Shown here: piece by piece, positions 51,718 to 60,398 of the stretch | Position numbering within the stretch: the stretch's first letter is position 1 | Layout: every line of letters begins with the position of its first letter | Source: JACKIC01 sp964392305 | GTDB taxonomy: Bacteria; Planctomycetota; UBA1135; UBA2386 | Length of the DNA: 64,000 nucleotides | Assembly: GCA_964392305.1 (NCBI GenBank) | Contig: CAYMPV010000012.1 | Coordinates: forward strand, 62,001 to 126,000 | Reading direction: 5' to 3' | The notes under the pieces: generated by a model | Seen by the model: the letters and a program-made list of their open reading frames with translations, nothing else | Told to the model about the DNA's origin: nothing | Databases searched by the model: none | Position numbers and translations under genes: made by a program

Positions 51718-54700
51718 TCACTTGACGTGCGGGATCGCCAGCTGCAGGGCCAGCTTGTTGAACGCCGCGACCTGCTCCTTCTGCACCGCCTCGAACTTCA
51801 CCAGCTCGGCGTCGATCGCCGCGATCAGCTCGTCGGCGACGGCACGCTGGCCGGCGGTCGGCCCGAACTCGGCGCGGTCGGTGGCCGACAACACCCCGAG
51901 CAGCTTGTCGGTGAGCTTGATCGGGTAGTTGAGCGGGTCCTGACTGCTCTGGCTCTTGGTCTGGTAGAGCACTTCCTCGATCGCGGTGAGTGCGGCGGCG
52001 GTTTCGGCGCGCTGCTGGTCGAGCCGGTCCTTGGGCTCACCCTCGGCGCGATCGGTCACGGCCTGCATCTGCTCGCGCAGGCGCCGCATCGCCTCGATCG
52101 CCTCGTGCGCCTTGGTGACCGTGTCGCGGCAGCGCCGCGACAGCCGGTAGCGGTCCTGCAGTTCGGCGACGGTCGCGGTCGACCGCGGGTCCTTGCCGAT
52201 GCGGCCCGTGACCGAGACCTCGTGTTCGCCGAGCGTGAGCTTGACCGGGTAGTCGCCCGGTGCCGCGCGCGGCGCGCCGCCGCGGCCGTTCCACAGGATC
52301 ATCTTGTCGAGGATCTTGGGCGGCTCGGACTTCCAGGTCACGGTCACCTCGTTCATGCCGCGCTTCACCTGCCACTTCTCGTCGTCCTTCTCGGCGTCGG
52401 TGGCGCGGCGGAACACGACCTCGCCGTCGAAGTCGCGCACCTCGAGCACGGCGCGCTCGGTCACCGGCTCGTCCTGCCTGCCGCCGACGTGGAAGCGCAC
52501 GCGGTAGTCCTGGTCGGGGTTCTGCCCCTGGCCCGGCGCGTCGCCATCGCGACCGGGGAACTGCACCGCGGTCACCGGCTCGTACAGGTGCAACGGCTCC
52601 TGCGCCTGCTCGGCGTGCAGTTGGCGCACGTGCTGCAGGCCGTCGAACGACCAGAGCGCGCGGCCCTGCGTTGCGGCGATCAGACTGTGGTCCTCGATCA
52701 CCAGGTCGGTGATCGGCACCAGCGGCAGCGAGTTGGCGAAACGCTGCCAGCGGCGACCGTCGTCGAAGCTGACCCAGACCGTGCGTTCGGTGCCGCAGAA
52801 CAGCAACCCGGGCCGCTGCGGATCGGGTTGGATGCAGCGCGTGAACCAACGCGGGTCCAGGCCCCCGACGATCGTGCGCCAGGTCGCGCCGTAGTCGTGC
52901 GTGACGTAGAGATACGGATGGAAGTCGTCGAGCTTGTAGCGCGTGCCGGCGACGTAACACGAACCGTCGCCGTGCGGGCCGGCGACGATGTCGTTCCACT
53001 GCATCCACTCGGGCGCGTCGGGCGGCGTGACGTTCTTCCAGCTCTTGCCGCCGTCGGTGGTGACGTGCACGAGGCCGTCGTCGCTGCCGGTCCAGATCGT
53101 GCCCGGCACACGTCCTTCGCAGACCGTGAAGATCGTGCCGTAGTACTCGACCGAAGTGTTGTCCTGCGTGATCGGTCCGCCCGACGAGCCCATCTTGCTC
53201 TTGTCGTTGCGCGTCAGGTCGCCGCTGATCGCGGTCCACGTCGCCCCTTCGTCGCGGCTGACGAACAGCACCTGCGCGGCGGTGTAGAGCACCTCGGGGT
53301 CGTGCTGCGAGAACAGGATCGGGAAGTTCCACTGGAAGCGATAGGTGAGATCCTCGGCGCCGGCCCCCATCGGGTTGTCGGGCCACACGTCGACGCGCCG
53401 CGACAGCCGCGTGCGATGGTCGAGCCGCACCAGATAGCCGCCGTAGCTGCCGCCGAACACGATCTCGGCATCCCCGGGTTTGGGCGCGATCCAGCCGCTC
53501 TCGCCGCCGGCGGTCGATTCCCAATCGTCTTCACCGATGCCGGCGCCGCGGCTGCGATGCGCGATGCGCACCGTGCTGTTGTCCTGCTGCGCGGCGTAGA
53601 TCCGGTACGGCGCCGCGTCGTCGACGGCCACGCGATAGAACTGCGCCGTCGGCTGGTTGCCCTGCGAGCTCCAGGTCTTGCCGCCGTCGGTCGTGATGCA
53701 CGCGCCGCCGTCGTTGCCCTCGATCATGCGCAAGGGGTCCTTGGGGTCGATCCACAGGTCGTGGTTGTCACCGTGCGGGGTGCGGATCGTCGTGAACGTC
53801 TTGCCGCCGTCGGTCGACTTGTGGAACTGCACGTTCAGCACGTAGACCGTGTCCGCGTCCTTGGGATCGGCGTAGACCCGCGTGTAGTACCAGGCGCGCT
53901 GCCGCAGGCTGCGGTCGTCGTTGACCTTGGTCCAGGTCGCACCGGCATCGTCGCTGCGGAACAGGCCGCCCGCTTCGGCTTCGATCTGCGCATAGACACG
54001 CTGCGGATCGGCCGGCGACACACAGATGCCGGCGATGCCCAGCGTGCCCTCGGGCAGCCCCTTGTTGCCGTGCATCGGCAACCAGGTGTCGCCGCCGTCG
54101 GTCGACTTCCACAGGCCCGAACCCTCACCGCCCGACTCGAGCGACCACGGCGTGCGGATCGCGCGCCAGGTCGTCGCATAGAGCGTGTTCGGATCGTCGG
54201 GGGCCAGGCACACGTCGACGGCACCGGCGTGCGCATTCACGAACAGGACACGCTGCCAGTTCTTGCCGCCGTCCTTGCTGCGGTAGACGCCGCGTTCCTC
54301 GTTGGGGCCGCTGACGTGCCCCATCACCGCCGCGAAGACGATGTCGGCGTCCTTGGGATGCACCCGGATGCGGCTGATGTGGCGCGAGTCGGAAAGCCCC
54401 GCGAACTCCCACGTCTTGCCGGCATCGAGCGACTTCCACACGCCATCGCCCGAGCTGACGTTGCCGCGCCAGGTCTTCTCGCCGCCGCCGACGTAGACGA
54501 CGTTGCTGTTGCTCGCGGCCACCGCGACCGCGCCGATCGAGCCGCCGAAGGTGCCGTCGCTGACGTTCTTCCAGGTCTTGCCACCGTCGGTGGTCTGCCA
54601 CACACCGCCGCCCGTGGCGCCGAAGTAGTAGGTGTCGCGCGAGCCGGCGACGCCAGCGACCGCTGCGACACGCCCACCGCGGAACGGGCCGACCAGCCGC

Positions 54701-54852
54701 CAGTCGAACGTGTCGAACAGGACCTCGGGCACGGTGCCGGCGCCGATCGCGGCGGGCATCTCGGAGGCAGCCGTCTGGGCCGCGAGCGGCAGGCACGAAG
54801 CGAAGAACGAGGCGGCGGCGAGGGCCGCCGTCAGCGTGGGGCGAGTGCGCAT
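51718..54852 (-). CDS. large exported BNR/VPS10 propeller protein
   Basis: 1044 residues from ATG 54852, a signal peptide ending L-P-L-A-A-Q (about 1-25). About 650 residues of sialidase/sortilin-type propeller follow with repeated T-T-D-G-G-K-T-W, K-S-L-D-A-G-K-T-W, S-K-D-G-G-K-N-W and K-S-T-D-G-G-D-T-W blades. The C-terminal part is a helix-rich domain (about 890-1040) with repeated Glu/Arg/Gln. Such proteins are frequent in planctomycetes, acidobacteria and bacteroidetes; catalytic sialidase residues are not obvious. Likely extracytoplasmic binding. Convergent with the CstA-like gene, 6 bases between stops. Confidence 0.88.
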   Translation of the reverse strand: MRTRPTLTAALAAASFFASCLPLAAQTAASEMPAAIGAGTVPEVLFDTFDWRLVGPFRGGRVAAVAGVAGSRDTYYFGATGGGVWQTTDGGKTWKNVSDGTFGGSIGAVAVAASNSNVVYVGGGEKTWRGNVSSGDGVWKSLDAGKTWEFAGLSDSRHISRIRVHPKDADIVFAAVMGHVSGPNEERGVYRSKDGGKNWQRVLFVNAHAGAVDVCLAPDDPNTLYATTWRAIRTPWSLESGGEGSGLWKSTDGGDTWLPMHGNKGLPEGTLGIAGICVSPADPQRVYAQIEAEAGGLFRSDDAGATWTKVNDDRSLRQRAWYYTRVYADPKDADTVYVLNVQFHKSTDGGKTFTTIRTPHGDNHDLWIDPKDPLRMIEGNDGGACITTDGGKTWSSQGNQPTAQFYRVAVDDAAPYRIYAAQQDNSTVRIAHRSRGAGIGEDDWESTAGGESGWIAPKPGDAEIVFGGSYGGYLVRLDHRTRLSRRVDVWPDNPMGAGAEDLTYRFQWNFPILFSQHDPEVLYTAAQVLFVSRDEGATWTAISGDLTRNDKSKMGSSGGPITQDNTSVEYYGTIFTVCEGRVPGTIWTGSDDGLVHVTTDGGKSWKNVTPPDAPEWMQWNDIVAGPHGDGSCYVAGTRYKLDDFHPYLYVTHDYGATWRTIVGGLDPRWFTRCIQPDPQRPGLLFCGTERTVWVSFDDGRRWQRFANSLPLVPITDLVIEDHSLIAATQGRALWSFDGLQHVRQLHAEQAQEPLHLYEPVTAVQFPGRDGDAPGQGQNPDQDYRVRFHVGGRQDEPVTERAVLEVRDFDGEVVFRRATDAEKDDEKWQVKRGMNEVTVTWKSEPPKILDKMILWNGRGGAPRAAPGDYPVKLTLGEHEVSVTGRIGKDPRSTATVAELQDRYRLSRRCRDTVTKAHEAIEAMRRLREQMQAVTDRAEGEPKDRLDQQRAETAAALTAIEEVLYQTKSQSSQDPLNYPIKLTDKLLGVLSATDRAEFGPTAGQRAVADELIAAIDAELVKFEAVQKEQVAAFNKLALQLAIPHVK

Positions 54853-54922
54853 GGTCGGGATGCTACGCAACCGCACGGCGCACGGAGAGGTTCTTGCCGA
54901 CGCAACGGCCGGCTGATGTCGA

Positions 54923-55402
54923 TCACCGGCGCGGCGAACAACGCTCCGCGGAGCAGTCCTCGCCGGTCGACGTCGCCGTGCCGCGGCGCCTCCCGAACCA
55001 GCGACCCAGCGGCACGCGATAGCGAGCGAACTGCCGGTAGCCCAGGTCGGCGAACCAACGCAGCACCGGCCACCCGGTCGGCGCCATCACCCAGCCCAGA
55101 CCGACGGCGCGCCACGCGCCGCGCATCGCCGCCAGGCCCTCGACCACGTCCCCGTCGCCATCGACGCCGTGCAACCGCGCGTGCACCCGATCGTGCGTCA
55201 GCCCCAGCGGCGCCGGATCGAAGCCCGGCGCGGCGATGTCGATCACCGCCAGGCGCCCGTCGCGGTCGCGCCGACGCAGCCACTCGACCTCGCGGCGACA
55301 GAACGGGCACTCGCTGTCGTAGAGCAAGGTGAAGGATGGCGCAGTCACGCCAGCGGGGTTCGCGGCGGCCGGCGCCGCGGATGCGTGCAGTTCGTCGTTC
55401 AT
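54923..55402 (-). CDS. DCC1-like thiol-disulfide oxidoreductase (DUF393)
   Basis: 159 residues. L-L-Y-D-S-E-C-P-F-C at 26-35 is the D-x-x-C-x-x-C motif of DCC/DUF393 proteins; the later R-x-F-A-D-L-G-Y-R-x-F-A-R-Y-R segment (about 116-131) is also typical. Family members have a thioredoxin-related fold. Its ATG overlaps the stop of the RCC1-repeat gene by 4 bases, so the two are co-translated. A link such as disulfide formation in a Cys-containing secreted partner is possible but unproven. Confidence 0.85.
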   Translation of the reverse strand: MNDELHASAAPAAANPAGVTAPSFTLLYDSECPFCRREVEWLRRRDRDGRLAVIDIAAPGFDPAPLGLTHDRVHARLHGVDGDGDVVEGLAAMRGAWRAVGLGWVMAPTGWPVLRWFADLGYRQFARYRVPLGRWFGRRRGTATSTGEDCSAERCSPRR

Positions 55403-57600
55403 CTGCCGCCGACCATGACCTCGGCGGCATCGGAGACGACCGCGCCCAGGACGTTGCCGGCTCCGGGATCGAAGACGAAGGCCTGCAGGTGGAACTGCAA
55501 TCCGACGAACGCAACCGCGGCCGGGATCGGCAGGGCGAAACGCGCGTTGCCGTTGGCGCCGGACACGAAGGCCGAGGCGTCGAGCGAGATGTGCCAGTCA
55601 CAGCCCGGCGCACCGAAGCCGGTGAGCGACTGCGGCGCCGTCTGTTGCCAACCGAACACCACGACCAGCGCGCTGGCCGGCAGCGGCCGGAAGTCGACCG
55701 AGAGCGGCGCGCCGATGCGCGGCAAGGCCAGGGGTCGCAACCCGCACGGAGCCTGCGTCCCCGCACAACCCGACGCCACGGTGACGAACCGCGCCGCGGC
55801 AGCGACGCGCGCGAGGCTGACTTCTTCGCCGGCGTCGATCTCGACGTAGCCGGTCGCCGGCAGCAACGGCGGCACGTCCCCTTCGCGAACCCACAGATAA
55901 CCGGTGACCTCCACTTCGCCATCGGAGCGCAACACCACGGTGTGTGAGTGCCCACCCGCGATGTCGACGTAGGCGACGCCGGGGGGCGGCGGCGGCAACG
56001 GCCGGAACGCGCCGCTGGCGATCGGGTAACGCCCCCAGAACACCAGCTGCCCGTCCGAACGCAGCGCGGCGTGGTGCGTGGCACTGGCGGCGATGCGCTC
56101 GTAGACGAGCCCGGGCGGCAGCGCCGGCACGTTCTGCTGCCCATCGCCGTTGTCGCCGCGCACGATCACCTGACCATCGTCACGCAACAGCAGCGTCTGT
56201 TCGTCTGCGCAATCGACGGCCGTGTAACGCAACCCGGGCGGCAAGGCAGGAATCGCAGTCGCGTTGCTCACCGTCGTTCCGAACGCGACGACCTCGCCGT
56301 CACTGCGCAAGGCCGCGCTGTGCGTGCGGCCGGCAGCCATCGCCACGAACTGCACACCCGGCGGCAGCGCCGGCACGTTGCACTGACCCGCGCGGTTGTC
56401 GCCGAAGGCCACCAGACTGCCGTCACTGCGCAGGGCCAGGCTGTGATCGCGCCCGGCCGCCGCGGCCACGTAGACGACGTTCGGCGGCAACGGCGGGACG
56501 TTGCCCTGGCCGAAGCTGTCGTTGCCGAACGCGCGCAGCGTGCCGTCCGAAGCCAACAGCAGGCCGTGGCCACCACCCTGGGTGATGGCTGACCATTCAT
56601 TTGCCGCACCGGGTCGCGGCGGCGTGCTCTGCACGCGATCGTTGCGGCCCCAACCCACGACCTCGCCGTTCGACAACAGCGCCACGCTGTGGTCGTTGCC
56701 GGCCGCCAGCTGCGCGACCGTCACCCCGGGCGGCAGCATCGGCATCGCGCCTTCGCCGTACGAGAGGTCACCGAGCGCGACGATCACTGCGTCGGAGCGC
56801 CGCAGCAGGTTGTGGCTCGATCCGGCGGCGATCTCCACGTAGGTGACGCCGGCGGGCGCACCCGGCACGTTGCCGCGACCGTCCGGATCGAAGCCCCAGG
56901 CCACCACCACGCCATCGGAACGCCTCGCCAGGCTGTGTGGCCCGCTGCCGCTGCTGATGTCGACGTAGGTGACGCCCGCCGGCAGCGGCGGCACCTGCAG
57001 CTGCCCCACGGAGTTGTCGCCCCAGGCCGCGATGCTGCCGTTCGCGAGCAGTGCCAGCGAATGGGCGGAACCGGCCTGCACCTTGATCGCCGGCTGTGCC
57101 AGGGTCGGCACCGACGCCTGACCGAAGGTGTCGTCGCCCCACGCGACCACGGCGCCGTCCGACCGCAGCGCCATCGCGTGATAGAGCCCCGCTGCGACCG
57201 CCGTGTAGCTCGTCTGCGGCGGCAGGACCGGCGGCGGCTGGAAGGGCAGGATGAAGAAGCTGCCCCAGCCGCTGATGCCGCCGTCGCTGCGCAGCGCCAT
57301 GGAGATCGAGCCGCTGGTGGTGATCGCCACGAACGTCGTTCCCGGGGGCGGCAGCGGCGCCGAACACGCGCCACGCACGCCACTGCCGTGCGCGAACACG
57401 AGCCCGTCGTTGCGCAACACCAGTGTCGTGTCGTTGGCCGCGGCCACGGCCACGAACACGCCGTCGCGCGCCTCGGTGGCGAAGGCCAACCGCGACCATG
57501 CATGCACAGCCGACTGGCCGGTCGCGCAACGACACGTTCCCAGGCCGTAGACCCACGGGAGTATCGCGCACCAGTACAGGAGGATCCGGATCGTGCTCAT
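55399..57600 (-). CDS. RCC1-repeat secreted protein with C-terminal domain
   Basis: 733 residues. N-terminal signal-like helix (about 5-22) with Cys. From about 50 to 600 there are RCC1-type blades of roughly 50 residues, each with H-x-x-A-L-R-S-D-G-x-V-V-x-W-G-x-N-x-x-G-Q. Residues ~612-733 are a separate beta domain with three Cys (S-G-C...A-P-C-G, and G-A-P-G-C-D), ending I-P-A, F-H-L-Q-A-F-V-F-D-P and S-D-A, the shared C-terminal domain. Probably a surface or secreted ligand-binding protein. Overlaps the DUF393 gene by 4 bases. Confidence 0.88.
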   Translation of the reverse strand: MSTIRILLYWCAILPWVYGLGTCRCATGQSAVHAWSRLAFATEARDGVFVAVAAANDTTLVLRNDGLVFAHGSGVRGACSAPLPPPGTTFVAITTSGSISMALRSDGGISGWGSFFILPFQPPPVLPPQTSYTAVAAGLYHAMALRSDGAVVAWGDDTFGQASVPTLAQPAIKVQAGSAHSLALLANGSIAAWGDNSVGQLQVPPLPAGVTYVDISSGSGPHSLARRSDGVVVAWGFDPDGRGNVPGAPAGVTYVEIAAGSSHNLLRRSDAVIVALGDLSYGEGAMPMLPPGVTVAQLAAGNDHSVALLSNGEVVGWGRNDRVQSTPPRPGAANEWSAITQGGGHGLLLASDGTLRAFGNDSFGQGNVPPLPPNVVYVAAAAGRDHSLALRSDGSLVAFGDNRAGQCNVPALPPGVQFVAMAAGRTHSAALRSDGEVVAFGTTVSNATAIPALPPGLRYTAVDCADEQTLLLRDDGQVIVRGDNGDGQQNVPALPPGLVYERIAASATHHAALRSDGQLVFWGRYPIASGAFRPLPPPPPGVAYVDIAGGHSHTVVLRSDGEVEVTGYLWVREGDVPPLLPATGYVEIDAGEEVSLARVAAAARFVTVASGCAGTQAPCGLRPLALPRIGAPLSVDFRPLPASALVVVFGWQQTAPQSLTGFGAPGCDWHISLDASAFVSGANGNARFALPIPAAVAFVGLQFHLQAFVFDPGAGNVLGAVVSDAAEVMVGGR

Positions 57601-57689
57601 GGGCTCCTTCGCGGCCGCCCATGATCAGGATCGGCCCATGGCATGGCAAGTACGGCCCGACGACCGACCCACGACGCAAGCCGCCGCGA

Positions 57690-60398
57690 CTAACGCCGGC
57701 GCGATCGCTGCTGCGCGCGGGTGATCGCGTCGAGCAGCGAGGACTCGGGTTGCGGCGGCGCGGCGGGCGGTGGCGGTGGCGGCGGCGCCTTGCGCGGCGC
57801 GGTCGGCTTGGGCGCATCGCGCAACTCGGGCACCGGATCGGCGGCGCGCCGCTGCAGGAATGCGGGCATCGGCAAGGTCACGTGGAAGCGGCGCACGGCG
57901 ATCTCCAACAGCCACAGCGCCAGCAGCGCCCAACCGCACCACGGCCCGAACTCCTGCCGGCCCCAGCTGCGCCGATCGCCGGCGAGGATCTGGTCGACGC
58001 CAGGCTGCACGTTGCCGCCCGTCGCCAGCGCCAGTCGCCGCAACGTTCGTTCGCCGCCGCGCGGATCGGCGACGGGCGCCAGTTCGGGTGAATACGGCAG
58101 CGCCAGCGGCGGCAGACGGAACACCGCGTCGTCGACCTGCAGCGCGGCCCGATAGACACCGGCGCTCGCCAACGGCACACGAGCCACCAGCCGCGCGGCA
58201 CCGATGCGCTCGAACACCAGCGGCGCGGCGCGCCCTTCGGGCGGCGACAGCACCCCGCGCACCAGATCGAGCAGGCTCGCCTGCGCCTCTTCGACCTCGA
58301 TCGTGAACAGGCCGTCGGCGCCGTCGCGGCGCGCATCGACATAGACACCCGGCAGCTGACCGCCGCCCAGCCAACGCACCAGCGTGCCGAGGAACGTCGC
58401 GAGCTCGGGCCACTCGGCCATCGGCCCGGTGGCGGTGCCGTCGACCTCGGCGAGCAACGCCGCCGAACGGCCGAGGCCGGCCTGCCAGTAGCTGAGCACG
58501 GGCGAACGCTGTTCGTCTTCGGTCTGCAGCGCCAGTTCGCCGCGCGGCCGTTGCCACGCCACCGAGTAACCGCCGATCCTGGGAAAAGTCAGCGGCATGT
58601 CGCCGAGCGCGGCCAGCGGCGGCAGGGCGCGCACCGCGGTTTCGGCTTCGACCATCGCCGAACGCGCCACCTGGATCGTCTCCTGCGCGAACACGCGCGG
58701 CAGGTCGGTGGCCTCGGCGACGAAGTGGCAGCGCCCCTTGCCCAACCGCGCGATCTCGACCAGCAGGTCGGCGTCGCTGTCGGCGGGCGTGCCCAGGCCG
58801 ATCACCGAGACGGTGATGCCGGCAGCGGCGAGTTCGGGCACGAAGGTCCGGTAGTCGCCGGGCTGCTCGGCGTCGGCGGCGTCGGCGAACAACACGATGT
58901 GCCGGTTCTGCTGCGTGCTCGCCTTGAGTTCAGCCGCCGCCGCCTGCAGCGCCGCGTCGACGTAGATGCCGCCACCCGCCGACTCGATCTGCCGCACCTG
59001 ATCGGCGATCGCCTGCCGGTCCTTGGCCGACTGCAACGGCACCACCACGTGCGCCTCGGAGTCGACCGCGATCACCGCGACGGCGTCGATCGGCGACAGC
59101 AGTTCGACCGCCGTCGCCGCGCCGCGATCGGCGAGCTGCATCTTGGTGACGCCGCCGGCGTCGGCCTGCATCGAGCCCGAACGATCGAGCGCGATCGCCA
59201 TCGCCAGGCCGAAGCGCCGCTGTTCCTCACGCAGCTCCATGGTCACCGGCAACACCTCCTCGACGGGCGACCGGTGGTAACCGCCGACGCCGAAGCTCGC
59301 TTTGCCGCCGGTCATCAACAGGCCGCCACCGAGTTCACGCACCCAGTGCGCCAGCGTCGGCATCGCCCCCGCCGGCAGATCCGCGGCCGCGACGTCCTCG
59401 AGCACCACGCAACGCACCGCGTCGAGTTGCTGCAGCGTCAACGGCGCCTGCTGCGGCGCGGTGACGACGACGTCGATGCCGAGCCCACGCAGCGTGCGCG
59501 TCAACCGGTCCTCCCGCCCACCGGGCGTGACGCAGACCACCCGCGTGCCGGCTTCGCCGCGCACCACGGCCAGGCCGCGGTTGTTGCCCGGCACCGGATC
59601 GTCGTCGCGCTGCACCTCGATCGCGACCTCGTGCAGACCGGCAGCCTGCAACACGCGGCGGAACTGCAGCACGTTGCGCCCGGCCTGCAGCTGCACCACC
59701 CCTTCGCGCACCACTTCCCCCTCGCCGAGCAACGAGTACCGCGCCGGCCCGGCGGTGCCGGCCGTGACCACCGCGGTGACCGCGAACGGTTCGCCGACGG
59801 CGATGTGCGACGGCACGCTCAGGTCGGCGACGGCGAGATCGGCGCCGACGCCGCGCGCGACGAAGTGCGTATCGACCCGCACCCCGGCGCGCACCGCGGC
59901 GCGCGCTGCAGCTTCGAGGTCGCCGCCGTTGGCTTCGCCGTCGCTGAACACCAGCAACGAGCCCTGCCGCCCGGGCGGCACGAGCGTCAGCCCGGCGGCG
60001 ACCGCCGCGGCCAGATCGCTGCCGTCGACGTCGATGTCGCGTCCCAGTTGCGGCCACGAGAACGGTCGCTGCGGCACCCGTTCGATCGCCGGCTTGCGGC
60101 CGAACGTGACCACGCCCAGACGATCGCCGGGCTGCAGCCCCGCGGCGATGCCGTCGGCGAGTTCTTGCGCGCCGGCCACACTCGCCGCCGGCATCGACCG
60201 CGAACGATCGAGCACCAGCACCAGGTCGCGTCCGTCCTCGGCACCGGGTCGGTACGGCGACGCCAGCAGCGCCGACAGCGCCAGCAGGCACAGCACCCGC
60301 AGCGTGCCCAGCAGCGGCCGCGGCCACAGGCGCCGACGCAGCAACAAGGCCGCGAGCGGCACCAACAAGAACGCCTCGGGCAACGCGAACTGGATCAT
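57690..60398 (-). CDS. membrane VWA protein with two VWA domains and a GATase-like core
   Basis: 902 residues. Two N-terminal helices (about 8-55), VWA domain 1 with MIDAS D-R-S-R-S (about 63-69), a middle domain with G-G-G-L-L-M-T-G-G-K-A-S-F-G-V-G-G-Y that resembles a class-I glutamine-amidotransferase fold as in BatA-cluster proteins, VWA domain 2 with D-R-S-G-S-M (about 398-403), then a C-terminal helix and a Pro-rich cytoplasmic tail (P x7). These large proteins occur in MoxR/BatA/DUF58 clusters and are thought to act in envelope stress or metal-dependent complex assembly. ATG overlaps the BatA stop. Confidence 0.88.
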   Translation of the reverse strand: MIQFALPEAFLLVPLAALLLRRRLWPRPLLGTLRVLCLLALSALLASPYRPGAEDGRDLVLVLDRSRSMPAASVAGAQELADGIAAGLQPGDRLGVVTFGRKPAIERVPQRPFSWPQLGRDIDVDGSDLAAAVAAGLTLVPPGRQGSLLVFSDGEANGGDLEAAARAAVRAGVRVDTHFVARGVGADLAVADLSVPSHIAVGEPFAVTAVVTAGTAGPARYSLLGEGEVVREGVVQLQAGRNVLQFRRVLQAAGLHEVAIEVQRDDDPVPGNNRGLAVVRGEAGTRVVCVTPGGREDRLTRTLRGLGIDVVVTAPQQAPLTLQQLDAVRCVVLEDVAAADLPAGAMPTLAHWVRELGGGLLMTGGKASFGVGGYHRSPVEEVLPVTMELREEQRRFGLAMAIALDRSGSMQADAGGVTKMQLADRGAATAVELLSPIDAVAVIAVDSEAHVVVPLQSAKDRQAIADQVRQIESAGGGIYVDAALQAAAAELKASTQQNRHIVLFADAADAEQPGDYRTFVPELAAAGITVSVIGLGTPADSDADLLVEIARLGKGRCHFVAEATDLPRVFAQETIQVARSAMVEAETAVRALPPLAALGDMPLTFPRIGGYSVAWQRPRGELALQTEDEQRSPVLSYWQAGLGRSAALLAEVDGTATGPMAEWPELATFLGTLVRWLGGGQLPGVYVDARRDGADGLFTIEVEEAQASLLDLVRGVLSPPEGRAAPLVFERIGAARLVARVPLASAGVYRAALQVDDAVFRLPPLALPYSPELAPVADPRGGERTLRRLALATGGNVQPGVDQILAGDRRSWGRQEFGPWCGWALLALWLLEIAVRRFHVTLPMPAFLQRRAADPVPELRDAPKPTAPRKAPPPPPPPAAPPQPESSLLDAITRAQQRSRRR

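Noticed and set aside
51727..55332. 1201-codon plus-strand open frame
   Set aside because: Antisense shadow of the BNR/VPS10 protein; Arg/Asp/Val-rich with no motif.
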